From NCBI RefSeq assembly GCF_954871325.1, contig NC_088775.1:38169561-38233560 (forward strand): a stretch of DNA of 64,000 nt, in the 5' to 3' direction. The DNA is from Gordionus sp. m RMFG-2023. Its lineage: Eukaryota; Nematomorpha; Gordioida; Chordodea; Parachordodidae. A program made the translations under genes and the position numbers. The notes under the pieces were generated by a model that saw only the letters and a list, made by a program, of their open reading frames with translations, was not told where the DNA came from and did no database searches. This document shows positions 13,001 through 28,000 of the stretch, piece by piece. Position 1 is the stretch's first letter, and each line of letters starts with the position of its first letter.

Positions 13001-16000
13001 AGATATTTTAAAAAAGTTTTTCCACAAAATTTTGTATTAGGGGTAAAATATAGGAATTCTTAATTCCACAGCGTTTATATTTGGGGGAGAGAAGGGGGTA
13101 GGAGAATTTTGCCTACATTTAGTTTTTAAAATAACTTATACATTTTAAGAAAATATTAAAAACATAAAAATATCAAAGATTAATTTTTCTTTAATGCCGC
13201 TTACTTTAATATTTTTTATGTAATTAAATATGGTAAAGAATGCATAAATATAATACGAAAGCAGCAGCCTGGCAACTAGTGTTGTTAAACGGATGAGCCA
13301 AGCCGGCTTAGCCCTAAACTCAGCCAGTTTTTGAGCCGAACCGGCTCATTGAGCCATATGAGTCGGCTCAGGAATTAGTTCAAGCCGACTTTTGAGCAGA
13401 AAATTATTTATTTGTAATTAGTGTTGTTGGCTGAGACAAGCCGATTTAGCCCTAAACTCAGCCAGTTTTTGAGTCGATAAATTAACTCAGGCTCAAGTTA
13501 GCTTATATTTATATATTATGAAAATGGATTTATTTATTGATATGCTGCTATTGTAATATTTTTGTTATAATTTATTAGTGATTTTCACGTCCAAAATTTT
13601 AAGCAAAAAATATTTTTTGAAGTTCAAAAATAGAGGTGGGCGAGGGCCTAATTTTTTATTCACGGCCAGCCCGCTCATGGTGGCAATAAAAAATATTCAC
13701 GCCCATTCACGCTTACCACTAAAAAATTTTCGACCAGACCCGCCCGCTCACGAAAGGCAATAATTTGATTCACGCCCGTCACGCCCGAAAATTCACGGTG
13801 TTTTTAATTTCATAACTTTAATGCTATAATTTTTTACACTTTTTTGAACTTATTCTATTTATTTCTTTAATTCCATAATCCATAATAACAAAAAATAAAT
13901 AAATATTATAAATCCAAATTTTTACTTAAAAAAAGAAGAATGTCTATTTTTTTTTTCAAGTGTATACGCCTGTCCTTAATAGGCGATTGGCTATAGAGAA
14001 AATAATTACAAATTTGCTAGGGACAAAATTTTGCTCTCTAATTTTCTCAATAAAGGAAATAAATTTTCCTGTCTAAAACTTCAAAATATTGCAATTTTTA
14101 TTTGTTTTATGGGATGAATCTTTTAAATTCACACAGCTTTCATCGGTAAAAATATGTTTCATTTAGAATATATGGTTTTTATGATTGTAGGATGAATTAG
14201 GAAAGTTATAAATGACAGTTGGCATTAACTTAAGCACATCATCTAATTTTATATCATTTCACATTTTTAAGATTGTTTTGTAAATATCTTCCTTTTCTTC
14301 GTCTATTAAAAACTTAAGGCTTTTGAAATTAGGATCTAGAATTAAGCCTACCTTAAGTGCTTGAGAATAAATTTTAAAGTTTAAGTAAAAAATCTCGCGA
14401 CAAAACACCTAAATATAAAAAGAACGTGACACCAGATGTTGTTTATAAAATGCCGGAATATTTTTTGTTTTTAAAAAATTTTCTCTATTAAAAGAGAACT
14501 AAATTAAATTAGAAAATATGTATAAAAAAAATTAAAATTTCCGTTATTCACGGGAAATTCATGTTCACGCCCGGGAAAAATTTTAAGAAGGCCCGTCACG
14601 CCTAATAATTTAAAATTTATTCAAACTCACGCCGTGACGCGTAATTTAACGGCTTGCGCCCACCTCTATTCAAAAAGATTTTTAACATATTTAATTTGAT
14701 AATAATTTTAAATCTTGTTTGTAAATAAATCTTTTTTGAGGAATTCTTTTTGATCTTTTATAGTTTTTTTTAAAAATATTTATATTAAACTTTTTTATGT
14801 TATTTATGATCTTTTAAGGATAATATTTTAATGTGACAATTGTCATATTCGTTATTTTTTGACACAAAAGGGTAAAAATAATTTTTATATTGCAAAGATG
14901 TTAAATTATAAATTCAATGAAGATGATCCTAGGAGAAATGGCAATTATCATAATCGGTATTTTTAATCATATTAGATTTTTTAGACGCTAATGGGAAAAA
15001 ATATGTATTTTTTAAAATGATAAAAGTGGCAATTGTCATATTCGTTATTTTTAAAGTTCTTTGAATTTTTTTGATGCAAATGGGCAAAAGTAAGTATTGC
15101 TAACATGTTAAATTAAAAATTTAGTGAAGATGTACCATAGAAAAGTGACAATTATCATAATCGTTATTTTTGAACTTTTTTGAATTTAGTAAATAGGTAA
15201 AAATATATATTGTAAATATGTTAAATTAAAATTTAAGTAAAGATGTACCATAGAAAAGTTACAATTGTCATAATCGGTATTTTTAAAGTCATTTTTGATG
15301 TAAAAGAGCTAAAATAAGTTTTGCTAACATATTTAAATAAGAAGATGTACCCTAGATAAGTGACAATTGTCGTAATCGTCATTTTTAAAGTTTTTGACGT
15401 AAATGGGTTAAAATATATATTGTAAACATGTTACATGATTTTTAAGTTCTTTACATAAAAATCTTACCCTGAATTCAGACTCAGCACGATTTCGCCGTGA
15501 GTATATAAAAAATTTTGCTAACTGTGAATGCATGGTTATACATTTTAATAGATGTAGAATTAAAATTTATTAATTAAAGGAATAAGATTGTGAATCCATA
15601 TCTTAAATGTTTAGAATTTAACATGAGTTACACTTACAACTCACTTTTGTAATCACTTTGCTCAAATTTTAAGCAGGATAAAAGGGACAACGATTATGAG
15701 TATGAAAATTGCCATTTGTTTTTTTGTTTCGCCAAATGGTACTAATACATATCTCATAAAAAAATAAGAAAGTTAAAGAACGAATATTGAATTATTTTAA
15801 TAAAATTTAAACAAAATATCTTTTTTTGAATGATTTCTCAAAAAAATATTGAAAATCTTAAAAATAACGATTATGGCAATTGTCACTTTTCTATGGCACA
15901 TCTTCTTGAAATTTTAATTTGACATTTTTACAACCTATATTTTTAACCATATGCTTCAAAAAAATTCAATAAACTTTAAAAATAACGATCATGACAATTG

Positions 16001-19000
16001 TCACTTATCCAAGGTACATCTTCGCTGAAGTTTTATTTAAACATGTTAGCAATACTTATTTTAACCCATTTACGTTAAAAAAATTTAAAAATAACAATTA
16101 TGATAATTGTTCGCTGAAGTTTTATTTAAACATGTTAGCAATACTTATTTTAACCCATTTACGTTAAAAAAATTTAAAAATAACAATTATGATAATTGTC
16201 ACTTATCTATGGTACATCTTAATTAAATTCTAAATTTAACATGTTAGCAATACTTATTTTTGCGCATTTGCATCAAAAATATTCTAAAAACTTTAAAAAT
16301 AACAATCATGACAATTGTCACTTTTATATGTTATATCTTAATTGAAATTTTAATTCAACATGTTAAAAATACATATTTTTGCCTATTAGCGTCAAAAAAT
16401 CTAATATATTTTAAAAATACCGATTATGATAATTGTTATTTCTCCAAGGAACATCTTCATTGAATTTATGATTTAACATCTACAATATAAATATTATTTT
16501 TACTCTTTTGTGTCAAAAATGTTAAAATATAACGAATATGACAATTGTCACATTAAAATATTATCCTTAAAAAGATTTTATAAAAAACATAAAAAAGTTT
16601 AATATAAATATTTTTAAAAAAACTATTTAGAAAAAATCATCTCTTTTAATATACTTTAAAAAATAGATAATATATAAAAATGATATAAAAAAAAACTATA
16701 AAAGATCAAAAAAAATTCTCAAAAAAGTTTTATTTACAAACAAGTTTAAAAATCTTTTTGAACTTCAAAAAATATTTTTTGCTTAAAATTTTGGGCGTGA
16801 AAATCACTAATAAATTGTAACAAACAAAATAGCAGCATATCATCTTTTTTTATTAAAAAAACATCAAATAAATAAATCTATTTTCATAATATAATATAAA
16901 TATTATGTTTAAAAAAATACTTAAAAAATATATGAGGGTACTTGGCATGATACATGAATTATAGATATTTATTATATTCTTTTAAAATATTTAAATAAAT
17001 AAATCTTGACTCAAAATTAGACTCGAGCCAACTCCTCTTCTTCGACCAAGATCGGAGCCGGAAAATCTCAGCTTTTTAACAACACTATTTATAGCAACCT
17101 TAATCAAAAATATTTCTTTCTGACGATGTAGTATACTCAATATAAGAATAAAATTCATAATTTGCATTGTGAATTTGATTTTGGAATATAAACCATCAGC
17201 ATCCCTATGAGATTAAAATATTAAATACCTTAGATTCATTTAACTTCTGCAAATCAAATATCACTGGAATTAATTACGCATATGTAAAAGATGACGAATA
17301 TGAAAAAATTTGTTCCAAAGGCCAAATTCATCCCAGAATACAAAATTTTCATGCTTTTGTACCTCTTATGGAAAATTAAATTAAGGTCAAATTCATATTG
17401 TGAAAATTATTCAAAATTTAAATAGAGGCTCTTACCTGAGACAAAGAATAACAATTAACATAATTCGATCTAGCTTCAAAGGTTTCCTATTCTCTGTTGA
17501 TGGATAAAAATTAATTATTCATTTACTTAATTATATATGATATAATTTTACCATTGTGTATCATTTCAATATTAGGAAAAGATAATTGGTCATTTACAAT
17601 ATATAAAAATTAAATTTTATCTTCAATAAAATATTTGTATTTTTTAGTAATTTTTATGAGAGAAATTCAATTCATCATCAAATAAATTAACAAAGCCGCT
17701 ATCCCTCCCCAAATGCTTTTCCAGATCTTAAATGACTATTCTTTTAAAAATAAAATATTTGATAGCTTTTGACTTATATTATAATTATTGCTTGATTTTA
17801 AATATTTATTAATATATGCGATAGACTAATGATTAAAATGCCATATCTCCTAAACATGCTAGGCCTAACTTGAAATTTTGCAAATTTATTAATTAATTCT
17901 ATTATTTAGAAATAAATAAAAATTCAGAAAGAAAAAAGATACAATTTGATTTTATGATCATTACCTGTTTTCGACATTTAAATTTTTGTAACAAAATTTA
18001 TCATTGTTACTTTAAAGCTGAGACATGGAGTGAACTAGAATGAACCGCTAACTCGTTATAAATATCTGAACCGGAACTGATGTAATTATTTTCTGAAGGA
18101 GTAAAAAGAACCTTTATAAAAAAAGTTAACCGGGTTGAACCGGTTCTAGCCAAAATATAATAAATAATTTTACATTTTATTACATTCTTTTCCTTGTGGT
18201 GTATTCCATATTTTACCATATCTGCCTCGTTATTTATAATCAATAAATGATCAAAATATTTGTTTAATATCCATAAAAAGTATGTATTAATTTTTCACTA
18301 TGACTTAAATTGATCCAAAATCTTTTAACTGCTTCATATGTAGTATTATAGCATTCCTATTTTCTATATTTTATTATGCAAAATCTAAATAACCAATTTT
18401 TGATTTAGTTGCATTTAATTAATCTAAAAAATCATCATTTTTTATATAATGGGAATCAAAAAAATTTGAATATTCAGAATTTTACAAACTTGCACTTATA
18501 GTATTGGTTATCCCGCAACACAATTTCTGTTAAAAGAGCCTTTTTGGGGCTAAAATTTGTGTTATTGTCACAACGAACAAATATGAATCCACTTATATCA
18601 GAAAATATATTATCCGTTCAAATAATATATTTAGAAATGAGTTATGTCTCTGCAAAAGATAGAAAGGTCCTTATTATATTGGATAATCATATTTCTCACC
18701 AATCCATAAAAACTATTGACTTTTGTTTGGAAGAAGGGATAATATTATTAACTCTCCCACCACATTGTACCCATAAACTACAACCTTTGGATAATACAGT
18801 GTTTGGCCCATTAAAGAGATATTATAACTCTTCAGTTGACTCATGGATGAGAAATAATTCTGGTAAACATTTTACAATCTATGATATACCAGGTATAGTC
18901 AATGAAATTTTACCTAAAGCATGTGCTCCAGCTATAGTTCAAAATGGTTTTAAATCATGTAGAATTTGGCCATTTAACCCTATAATTTTTAATGATGAAA

Positions 19001-22000
19001 GTTATAATACATTAGTAAATGATATATGCAATACCTTAAATTATGAGGAAACTATTGATAATAATAACAATTTTAATATTGAGAATTATGATAGTAATGA
19101 TATTTCATTGAGAATTAGACAAGATGAGTCTAAAATCATCCATTCTTATTCAAATGAGCCAACAACCTCTAAAAATTTTGACCCAGAATCAATTTTTCCA
19201 TGCCCAACATTTTATAAAAAGTCTGGAAAAAATAAACAATATTCTGCTATTTTAACTTCTTCACCATATAAAAAAAAAGCCATGGAGAGAGCAAATAAAA
19301 GAAAAAAATCAAAAAATTGTTTGGTGTGCAAAAAAAATTATTACAAGCATCATAACAATCAAGACTGGTTTCAATGTCGTAAATGTGGTTATTGGTCATG
19401 GAAGTTGTTGCAATTTCAATCCCTTTTTTATTTGCAAAGATTGTGAATATTGTTCCCATTTTTTGTTTAGAAATGATTTTATATATTAGTTTTATGCTTT
19501 AAATCAATAAATATGTTCTAATAAAAAAATATATAACTTTTATGTAGAAAATTAAGCAGAGCTTATAATAGCCCCGAGCAAAGGCTCGTTCGTCCCCGGG
19601 TAGGGTTCACTCGTTCCCAAAAAAAAATTCCAGAAAAATTAAAATTATGAAAAAAGTACTAGATATGTATTTTTGTTATTTAAATCTACCATAAAACTAA
19701 TAGAGCTGAACAAAATGAGAGATATTTTTTATTAAAAATGATAAAGTACTTTTAATTTTATTTAGGTTTGACTTTTTGGATTCGCCATAACCCCGGTCTC
19801 CCCTACTTATAATAAAAATAAATTAATGAACTTAAGTGATGGCAAAAATTTTAATAAATAATATTCATAATTAAAATCATTATATGATGGTGTTGCTTCA
19901 ATAAAAATAATTTAGAAAAAAATTTCTAACCGTAATGAACCATTATAAACCTTTACAATTAACTGACCAAACCAAACCTTTATAAATTTTTTCTCAAGAA
20001 CCGTAACCATTATAATTTATTACATACTGAACTGTTATAAAAATAGGTTTGGGTCCCTGCTTTAAAGGTCTACACCATTAAGCTATATAAAGAAATTTAA
20101 ATGAAACTTATAGATTAATTATATGGTAAGATATCAAAAATTAAAGGAAGAGCATTTTGCCCAAAATGCCTAATCTTTTAAAGCCTGTATGCCTCTGTTG
20201 AGGGCTAAAATTTCGTTTTTTTTCTTAGTTAATATATATACAAACTCTTGTAAAAATTTTAGAAAAATCGGGCTCGGGTTGAAAATCGTGTTTTTTGTTG
20301 ATTTGTCATGAATTTAACCCATATTGTTTAAAATATTGTGCGATTCTTTTTAAAATATTTATATTTAAACTTTTTATTTTTTTGTGATTAACAGTTTGGA
20401 ACCGGAGCAATTTTTTTAAAATATTCAAACCGAGCCCCTTTTCATCCAAGTTCCAAACTCCGGGTTCTCGATTAGTTTTTCATGGAGATTTCTCTTCCGA
20501 AACATTGTAAATCCTTTATCAAAGCAGCATTTAGTTTGCTGGTTAATATGTAGCCCTCTCGGAACGTACAATTTTTTTTTATAAATAGTTCGTTCTGAGA
20601 ATAAAGCGTTTCTTAACGACGTGAACAATAAATAAATTAAATATTTAGATAAAGAAAAGATATAAGAAAATAAAATGCATTAATAAAATAAATGTATAAA
20701 TGCGATCTTTATAATATTACTTTGTGATAGAATGATTCACACTCGAATCCTCTGGTAAACATTTTATGAACTTACATATGGGAAGGGCTAGAGGAATTCT
20801 TAAAATAAGCTCCTTGTTAATCTTATGAGGATCGACAGTTTTGTGATAATATTCCGCCTTAAATTGGCAAATAAAATAAAAACTGCATAAAATATATATA
20901 CATAAATTTTTAGATTAAAGTATAATGTCATCGATGTTTAAATCTAGTTTAGCCTTATTCAAAATAAAATATGAATTGAATAGTTTACTCTTCTGTATTC
21001 GTACGAATAATAAAATAAACTATTTGTATCGATCCAGTTATTTGAATATATTCGTTTTCTAATATTATATATTAATACATACGAAAATATATTGACAATT
21101 TTTTTAATGCACATTTAATTTTGTATAGAAAAAATGATAATAATAACTGACGATAAAGATCAAGTCATTAACGAAATTAAAATGCATATTAATTAAATTT
21201 ATAATGCCTTGCCAAGCCTTGTTTCTTGTTTATATGATATACGATTTTTGATAATAAATTAGTTCCAGCTCTGTCAGATTATCAAATCAGTAGAAATGAC
21301 AAATAATCGAATTTTATTAAAAATATATTAATAAATATTCTGAATATTAAAATTATTCTTTGTTTAATTGAAACAATTTGCTTATCGTAATCGAATAATT
21401 TTTTTTAATAATATACAAATATAACGAATAATTTACTAATCGTATTCGTTACTATTCGATTCAATTTGAATTACTATTTTTGAATAGGCTTAACTCTAAT
21501 ATTGGCATAATAAACTATTATAATAATAACTGATTTAATAATTCAAAATTAAAATAATAAGCAAAAAGAAAATATGCATAGAATAATCATTTTAGTATTC
21601 TTTAAGGTTAACTTCGGCGTCAAAAATCTTGAAAAGCGTTGGTATAACATCGCGGCTGATCTTTTCGCATATCGCGGCACGTGAATCAAGGCCCACTTCT
21701 AAATCTTAAATATTTTGTGATAAAATTTTTCCTTTTTTAATATGAGGAAAAGATAAAAATTATATAGGATTTCTAATTCCAAATCCAAAAAAGAATCACC
21801 TAAACGAAATGTCTCATATCAAATAATTTTTAATATAAAAAAAGTAATTAACTTTTAGAGGATATCATAGTACCGTATACATAAAAAACTTCAAAAAAAT
21901 TATTTTCCTCCAGCTATGAATAATCCAAAAATTATATAGAAAAACAACCACATGAAATCTAATGTTATGAAATTAGCTAATATATCTTTGTCCATATTTA

Positions 22001-25000
22001 TGGTTAATGTATAGCAGAAAGGAATGGAATGTCCATTAACATAAAGTAATTGATGCATATAAAGAAATGTCAATGTAAAAATGCTGACCTAAAAAACATA
22101 AATCCAACCTGTGCGCCATCGGCAATTTTATTCATGCAAGAAAAGACGCCGATTAAAATGAGAGGCGCGACCAGGCTCGCCGCCGATTTTTTTTAAGGCG
22201 GCGGCGCGGCGTGCATAATTTTTAGAATGCTATTTAATTATCTTTATATATATTACATTATTATTTAAATTTACACGAATAAAATTAAATTATGAATTGT
22301 ATTCTATTGGCATATAATAAAATAATGTATATCATTTACATTCATTCATATTCATACATCATATTTCAAAATTAAATAAACATTGATACATATTAATTTG
22401 TTTTATGAATTTACATGCTTTAACCCTAGTTTGTTTATTGCCAGCTCTAATTGATTTTTTGAGTATACTTAATATATAACCGATTTATTAAATTAATTAT
22501 ATAAACCTTTATAATGAAAGGTTAAAAATTTGTTTTATTCAGGTCTAGTTTTGATGTTTTTCAAATATATTCTTTTAATGAATAAAATAAATATAAAATC
22601 TAAGTAGGGCGAAATTATATTTTGATGTGATGCTTAGATTTAATGCCATTTTATCAATAAAGGAATATTGATTCTCTAAAAGTTGAAATTTAAATAAAAT
22701 GATTATTAAAAAAATTAATTGTCTAAAAAAATAGAAATATGATATTTGATTTCTCGTCAGAATTGCCTGATAGGACCCATTAGTCGTGGTGCACTAGATT
22801 ATGTTTATCCATCTATAAAAGCGCGTGTATTAAATTTGATTAATTCTCCATCAAAATTCTGTTCTATCGCTTTTGATTTATGGGCAGGTCATTTCAAGCG
22901 TCGAAATTATATCACGTTTAGTCTTGCTCATTTAAATAAAAATTTTGATTTAAAATATTTTACCCGGGCAACTAGAAGTGTTCGGAAAAGCATACTGATG
23001 AAACCATATTATCTGAGATCGATAGTATAGAAGAATTCCATTTAAAAACAAAATAACTGATGTTGGGGCTAATGTCAAAAGAAGCGTCAGAGTGGGGGGT
23101 TATGAGCATCATTTGTGCTTAGGGCATGGACTTCATAATTTACAGTTGATGGCATAAAAAAAAAGTTGCCAGAATTAATATTCTGATTAAAAAAATTAGA
23201 GAAATTATTTCACACCTCAAATATCGAGTATAGGGTTGCCAGGTCAAAATTTTCAAATTGCGGGAGAAATTTAGTATTTTGCAGGAGAAATACTAAAATT
23301 GCGGTAGAAATATAAAAATTGCTAAAAAAAATTTTGCGGGCCAATTGACTTAATTATCCGCCAATTATTTTTTATAATTAGTTTATATAAATGCAAAGTC
23401 GGTAAATATTTTTCAAAATAAAATAACATCTTGATTTATTAAAATATATTCATTTATAAAAAAACTAACGATCTTTTTTAAATATAAAAGAATGTAAACA
23501 AGATAAGATTTTATAAAAAAAACTAACGATTTTAATTTTACAATGTAAAAAATATATTTTATGAGAATGTCCCCCGCAAAACATCCGCAATTAGAAATCT
23601 ACCTTGTGTGTATGTATAACATTATAGGGATTCACGCATCACGTTTAAATACATAATAAGGTAATATTGTACTCATTTCAATGATAATTATTTTATTTAT
23701 TATTGTTCAATCATATTATTATAATCACTGCAGGAGAGTGTATCTACACCTATTGCAAAACAAAAATATTCTCCAAAAATAAGAAATAATACAGATGCAA
23801 CTACAGTTACTGCAATTGTAATCACTTATCTAGTGGTACAACATTCACAGAGCTACTTATCATTACAATGTGCGTAGAATCTTTTCCCAAAATATTTAAC
23901 GACTCCAAGATAAATCGAAATTTACTTTTATAACAAAAATGAGCAAGGATATCATCAATGTTTTAGAACCTGAATTCAGGTGGTCAATTCTTGACGATTT
24001 GAAAGATGGGCATACATTTCAAACAGATGCATCTAATAAGGGAAATATTTTTCAACAAAATTAAGGACGTTTCAATTAAACTATTAAATTTTTTCCCCTC
24101 AAATAATGAAAAATCCAAAGACATAGCTAACCATATAATGATAAATATAGCAGACTCGGGATTATCGATAAATTGCATGTCAGCTTTCTGATCTGATAAT
24201 GCCTCAGTGAATTTGGTAAAAACAGATGTATTTACAGGATTGAGTCAGCACAATGTTGGTTGCGATATGTTCCTAATACACGCCATCGATAGAATTTTAA
24301 AATTTTATAAACCTTTAAAAAAATATTTCTTAAATATAGATTATAAAAGCTGTCCTAACATTTTGAAAATTTTTTACAATAATGAATGGCAGAGGTATAT
24401 TTAGGAATGATTTCACATGTAGGAAATCTACTACATGATGTTAATGTGCAGTTGCAATCAGAAGAATATTAACAAAGATTCATAAAATTATGCTGAAGAT
24501 AAATTCATCTTTACAGTTAAAAATTGACAATAAATTTTATGACGCCATTGCTAAAACTATATTAAAATGTTTAAATATTTTAAAAATACAGATAGACATC
24601 GATGTCTTGCTTGAGGAGATTGTAATGCTCTCTATTTTTGATTTACAATGTAAAAAATATATTTATTTATGCGAATGTATAAATAAGATTATATAAAATA
24701 TTAAAAAAATATGGAAAATTAAATAGTTATAATGTTAATTATATTTTATTTGAGATTTGAATAATGGAACTAAACGTTTACCGTCGTTATTGAGGTATTT
24801 ATAAAATTCCTGGCATGACATATTATAAATTTGTTTAACCATTAGCTCGGCCTCTAAAGTAATCCGATTTCTCTCCTTTTTCCAGGCAGTCCTCATCAGG
24901 CTAAAAATGTGCTCGTAGAGGCATTAGAATGAGGTAAGGAGAAGACATACTCGCATATTTTTTCTAAGCATGGGGATTTATTGTTATTAAGAAAAAATTC

Positions 25001-28000
25001 TACCCGCTTCTCCTCTGCTTTTAGACAATCTAACTTTAAATATTCTGGCTAATCATAAAAAATAGAGTGAATTACAATCTTCTCAAACAAGACATCAATG
25101 TCTTTCTGTATTTTTAATATATTTATTAAATTACAAAAACCATCAATTGATGGTTTCTGTTTCAAGGTCATAATAATTATACATTTGTAAATAGAGGATT
25201 GTAAATATTCTAAAATCTTAATAAAAATATCTGCTTCATTTAAAAATGTATTAATTAGAGTATTATTTGAACATTTTAATATAATATTTTTAGCAATAGC
25301 GCGATAAAATTATTTATCAATTTTTAACTGTAGAGATGAACAGAGCTGTAGCATGATTTTGTTAATAATGAATATTCTGATTGCAACTGAATATTAACTG
25401 CATGAAGTAGATTTCCTACATGTGAAACTAATCCCAAATATGCTTCTGCTATTTCATACTCGAAATAATTTTTCAAAATTTTTGGACAGCTTTTAAAATC
25501 TTTATAGAAGTATTTTTTTAAGGGTTTGTAAAATTTTAAAATTCTATCGATGGCAGGTATTAATGATAACCACCCAGTGGCGTAGCCAGGATTGATCCAT
25601 AGGGGGGGGGTTAAAATTTTTTTGAGAGGAGTGGCTTCGCTCCCAAACCGCATTTTAAAAATTTACCAATTTTGTGCTTTATTGGTGTCTAACCACTATA
25701 GTAGCCAGCATAAATGAAAAAAATATTAGTAACAAAATTTTGGCCAAATTTATGATTAATACGCGACTGAAAGCATTATTCTGAAAATTATATAAATGTT
25801 TAGTCAATTGTAAATTAATTTAATCCATTCGGTGTAGAAAGAAGAATAAAATCGCACCCCAAAGCCAAACCTCCTATTTTTTATGATCCCCCAATATATT
25901 TTATTCTATGTAAAAAATAATTATTTTAATTAAATTTTTGCATATAACAAAATTTTGCAGAGAATTTCATTATAGATTTTATTTATTATTTATACAATAA
26001 AATAAATTTCAAAATGTATAAATTTTATACAGATTATATTAAAAATTTATTCTAAATAACTATATTTAAAAAAAATAGAATACAATAAAATATGAGTAAT
26101 TCTTGTGCTGTATTCAAAAAAATCTAATTTAACAATTATAATATAATTAATACAAATGAGTTTATTAGTAAAACATAAATAATTCTTATTAGAGATCCAC
26201 AAAATTAGGAAAATCGGAATCGGGCTGGGTCGGGCCTAATATTTTGTAAAAAAGTTCAGGCCGGGTGGGATGGGGCCTTGGAAATTTTTTAAAATATATC
26301 TAAATATATCAATTTTATGTTAAATTTTTTTTGTAAAATAAAAATATTTGATTTTATTTATAAAAACTAGACGCTATATAAACATATATCTTTTATTTTG
26401 AGTAATTATAAAAATGAATTTCTATATTTAAATAAATTCGGGTTCGGCAGAAAAAACATTTTAAAAAAAAATTCGGACTTTTTTAAAATAATTTCGGGCA
26501 GGGCCGGGCCTGAAAAATTAGGCCCGATGCAGATCCTTAATTCATAGTGCAAATGCAATATTTTTATTAAAAATAGTATAATATATAATATTATGACTAA
26601 GAATTCATTATAATTACATTTTGAATATAAAAATTTTATGACTAAGATCATATTATAATAATATAGCAATTTTATAATTTGAATTTATAAAGTGAGGTCT
26701 ACTTTTCTCTGAGATTTGACTAATTTATCTAGAATCAAATCTCATTAATATTTAGTATTGCGAATCCATTTAAACGGCTTTCACCGGTGCTATTTCTTAA
26801 ATAGGTTTTTAACCTTTTCAAAGTTGAAAAAGACCTTTCATTAGTGCAGGTGCTAATCGGTAATAAAAAGCAATGTTTTGATATTATGCAGGGAATCTAA
26901 AGTGCAATTATACATGGAAAGGGCCTGCAAAGCATATTTTGGTCTCAAAGTACTCTATTCTGTCAAAATTTTTATACTAAAATTCGACATCACAAAGTAA
27001 ATTATCATATGATCCTGATAATTCATCAGAATAAAACTCTGAGATTTTCTTAATATTCTCTCGCGTTTCAAGTGTATTTGACTCAACCGGCAAAAGAAAA
27101 TAAAAGCTGTTTAAAATAAAATTGTGACTAATAAAACTTTCCTTTCCTTTAATTAAAATAAAAATATTTATTTTATAAAAATTATCAATCGTAGATGCAT
27201 CTATATTTAAGCGATAGGACTATCTAGAAACTACTCTAGGTTTAAAATTTTTAATCCCAAATGTATTAGAGATCACCTTTATTTTCTCATTATATTTCCG
27301 AGATTAAATGATTTTTCTTTATTTAAAAATTATAAAAAATTAATTAAAATTTTTAAAACTATCTAATTAGTTTAACAATATAAATTTTATTATTAAATTT
27401 ATAAATATCTAATTTAACTATGCGAGAAAAAATTTACAATATATTTTTATTGTTATTTAATATTTTACATATAATTTTTAATATATATTTTTAAACCATG
27501 TTATCATTTAAAATAAAAAATTCTTATTTGTTTTTTTTAAATATATTTCATTTTCATATCGTATATAATTATTAAATTGAAACCATTTTTTAAATAAAAT
27601 TATTTGCAACAAGAAAAAAATTTTAAAAAAAATTTATTTTTTTCGGAGGTTATGGGGGGTTCAACCCCCAATAATCCCCCCCCCCATCTCTACGCCACTG
27701 TAACCACCTGATAGGTACATATCGCAACAACTCATACCATTTTAAGTCAGACCACTCCACCAACTCTTTTAATTCATTGATGAACTAAATTCGTTAAAAC
27801 ATTTCACAATTATTTCGACATCTACAGATAGTACATTCATTGCCTTCTGCAAGAATTATATAGTATATGGCATATACAGCCAATTAGTATTAATTCATTA
27901 TTGTGCTGCCTCAATTCGGAAAATACACTTTGATTTTTGACAAAATTTACAGAGGCATTATCAGTGCAGAAAGCTGACATATAAATCATTGATAACCTTG

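Larger units (their letters stand above)
13277..17087. mobile_element. 3.8 kb fold-back element with mirrored tandem arrays
   Basis: It begins TAGTGTTGTTAAACGGATGA and ends AACAACACTA. The arms are inverted copies: 13540-13625 (AAAATTTTAAGCAAAAAATA) against 16755-16815, and 14680-14830 against 16560-16745. Inside are two arrays of a roughly 100-120 bp unit built on GACAATTGTCATAATCG, one in each orientation (about 14834-15440 and 15850-16550). The left arm is split by a hAT MITE. No gene is seen. The architecture resembles Drosophila Foldback/Galileo-type elements, but I cannot assign a superfamily and found no clean target duplication. Confidence 0.75.

Noticed and set aside
14085-14165. Minus-strand FTDESCVNLKDSSH as a Tc1/mariner or pogo DDE box
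   Set aside because: Only about 25 residues can be read, the surrounding frame is closed, and the hosting element has hAT-type ends and duplication.
9016-17087. CRISPR-like array in the repeated blocks
   Set aside because: The repeats are long, diverged and partly inverted, the spacers are not unique, and the context is eukaryotic.
20425-20628. Minus-strand open frame near exon 24 as a host exon
   Set aside because: Exon 24 joins exon 23 in phase without it and the sequence does not match UTP20. Left as unknown, possibly a zinc-finger scrap of a transposon.
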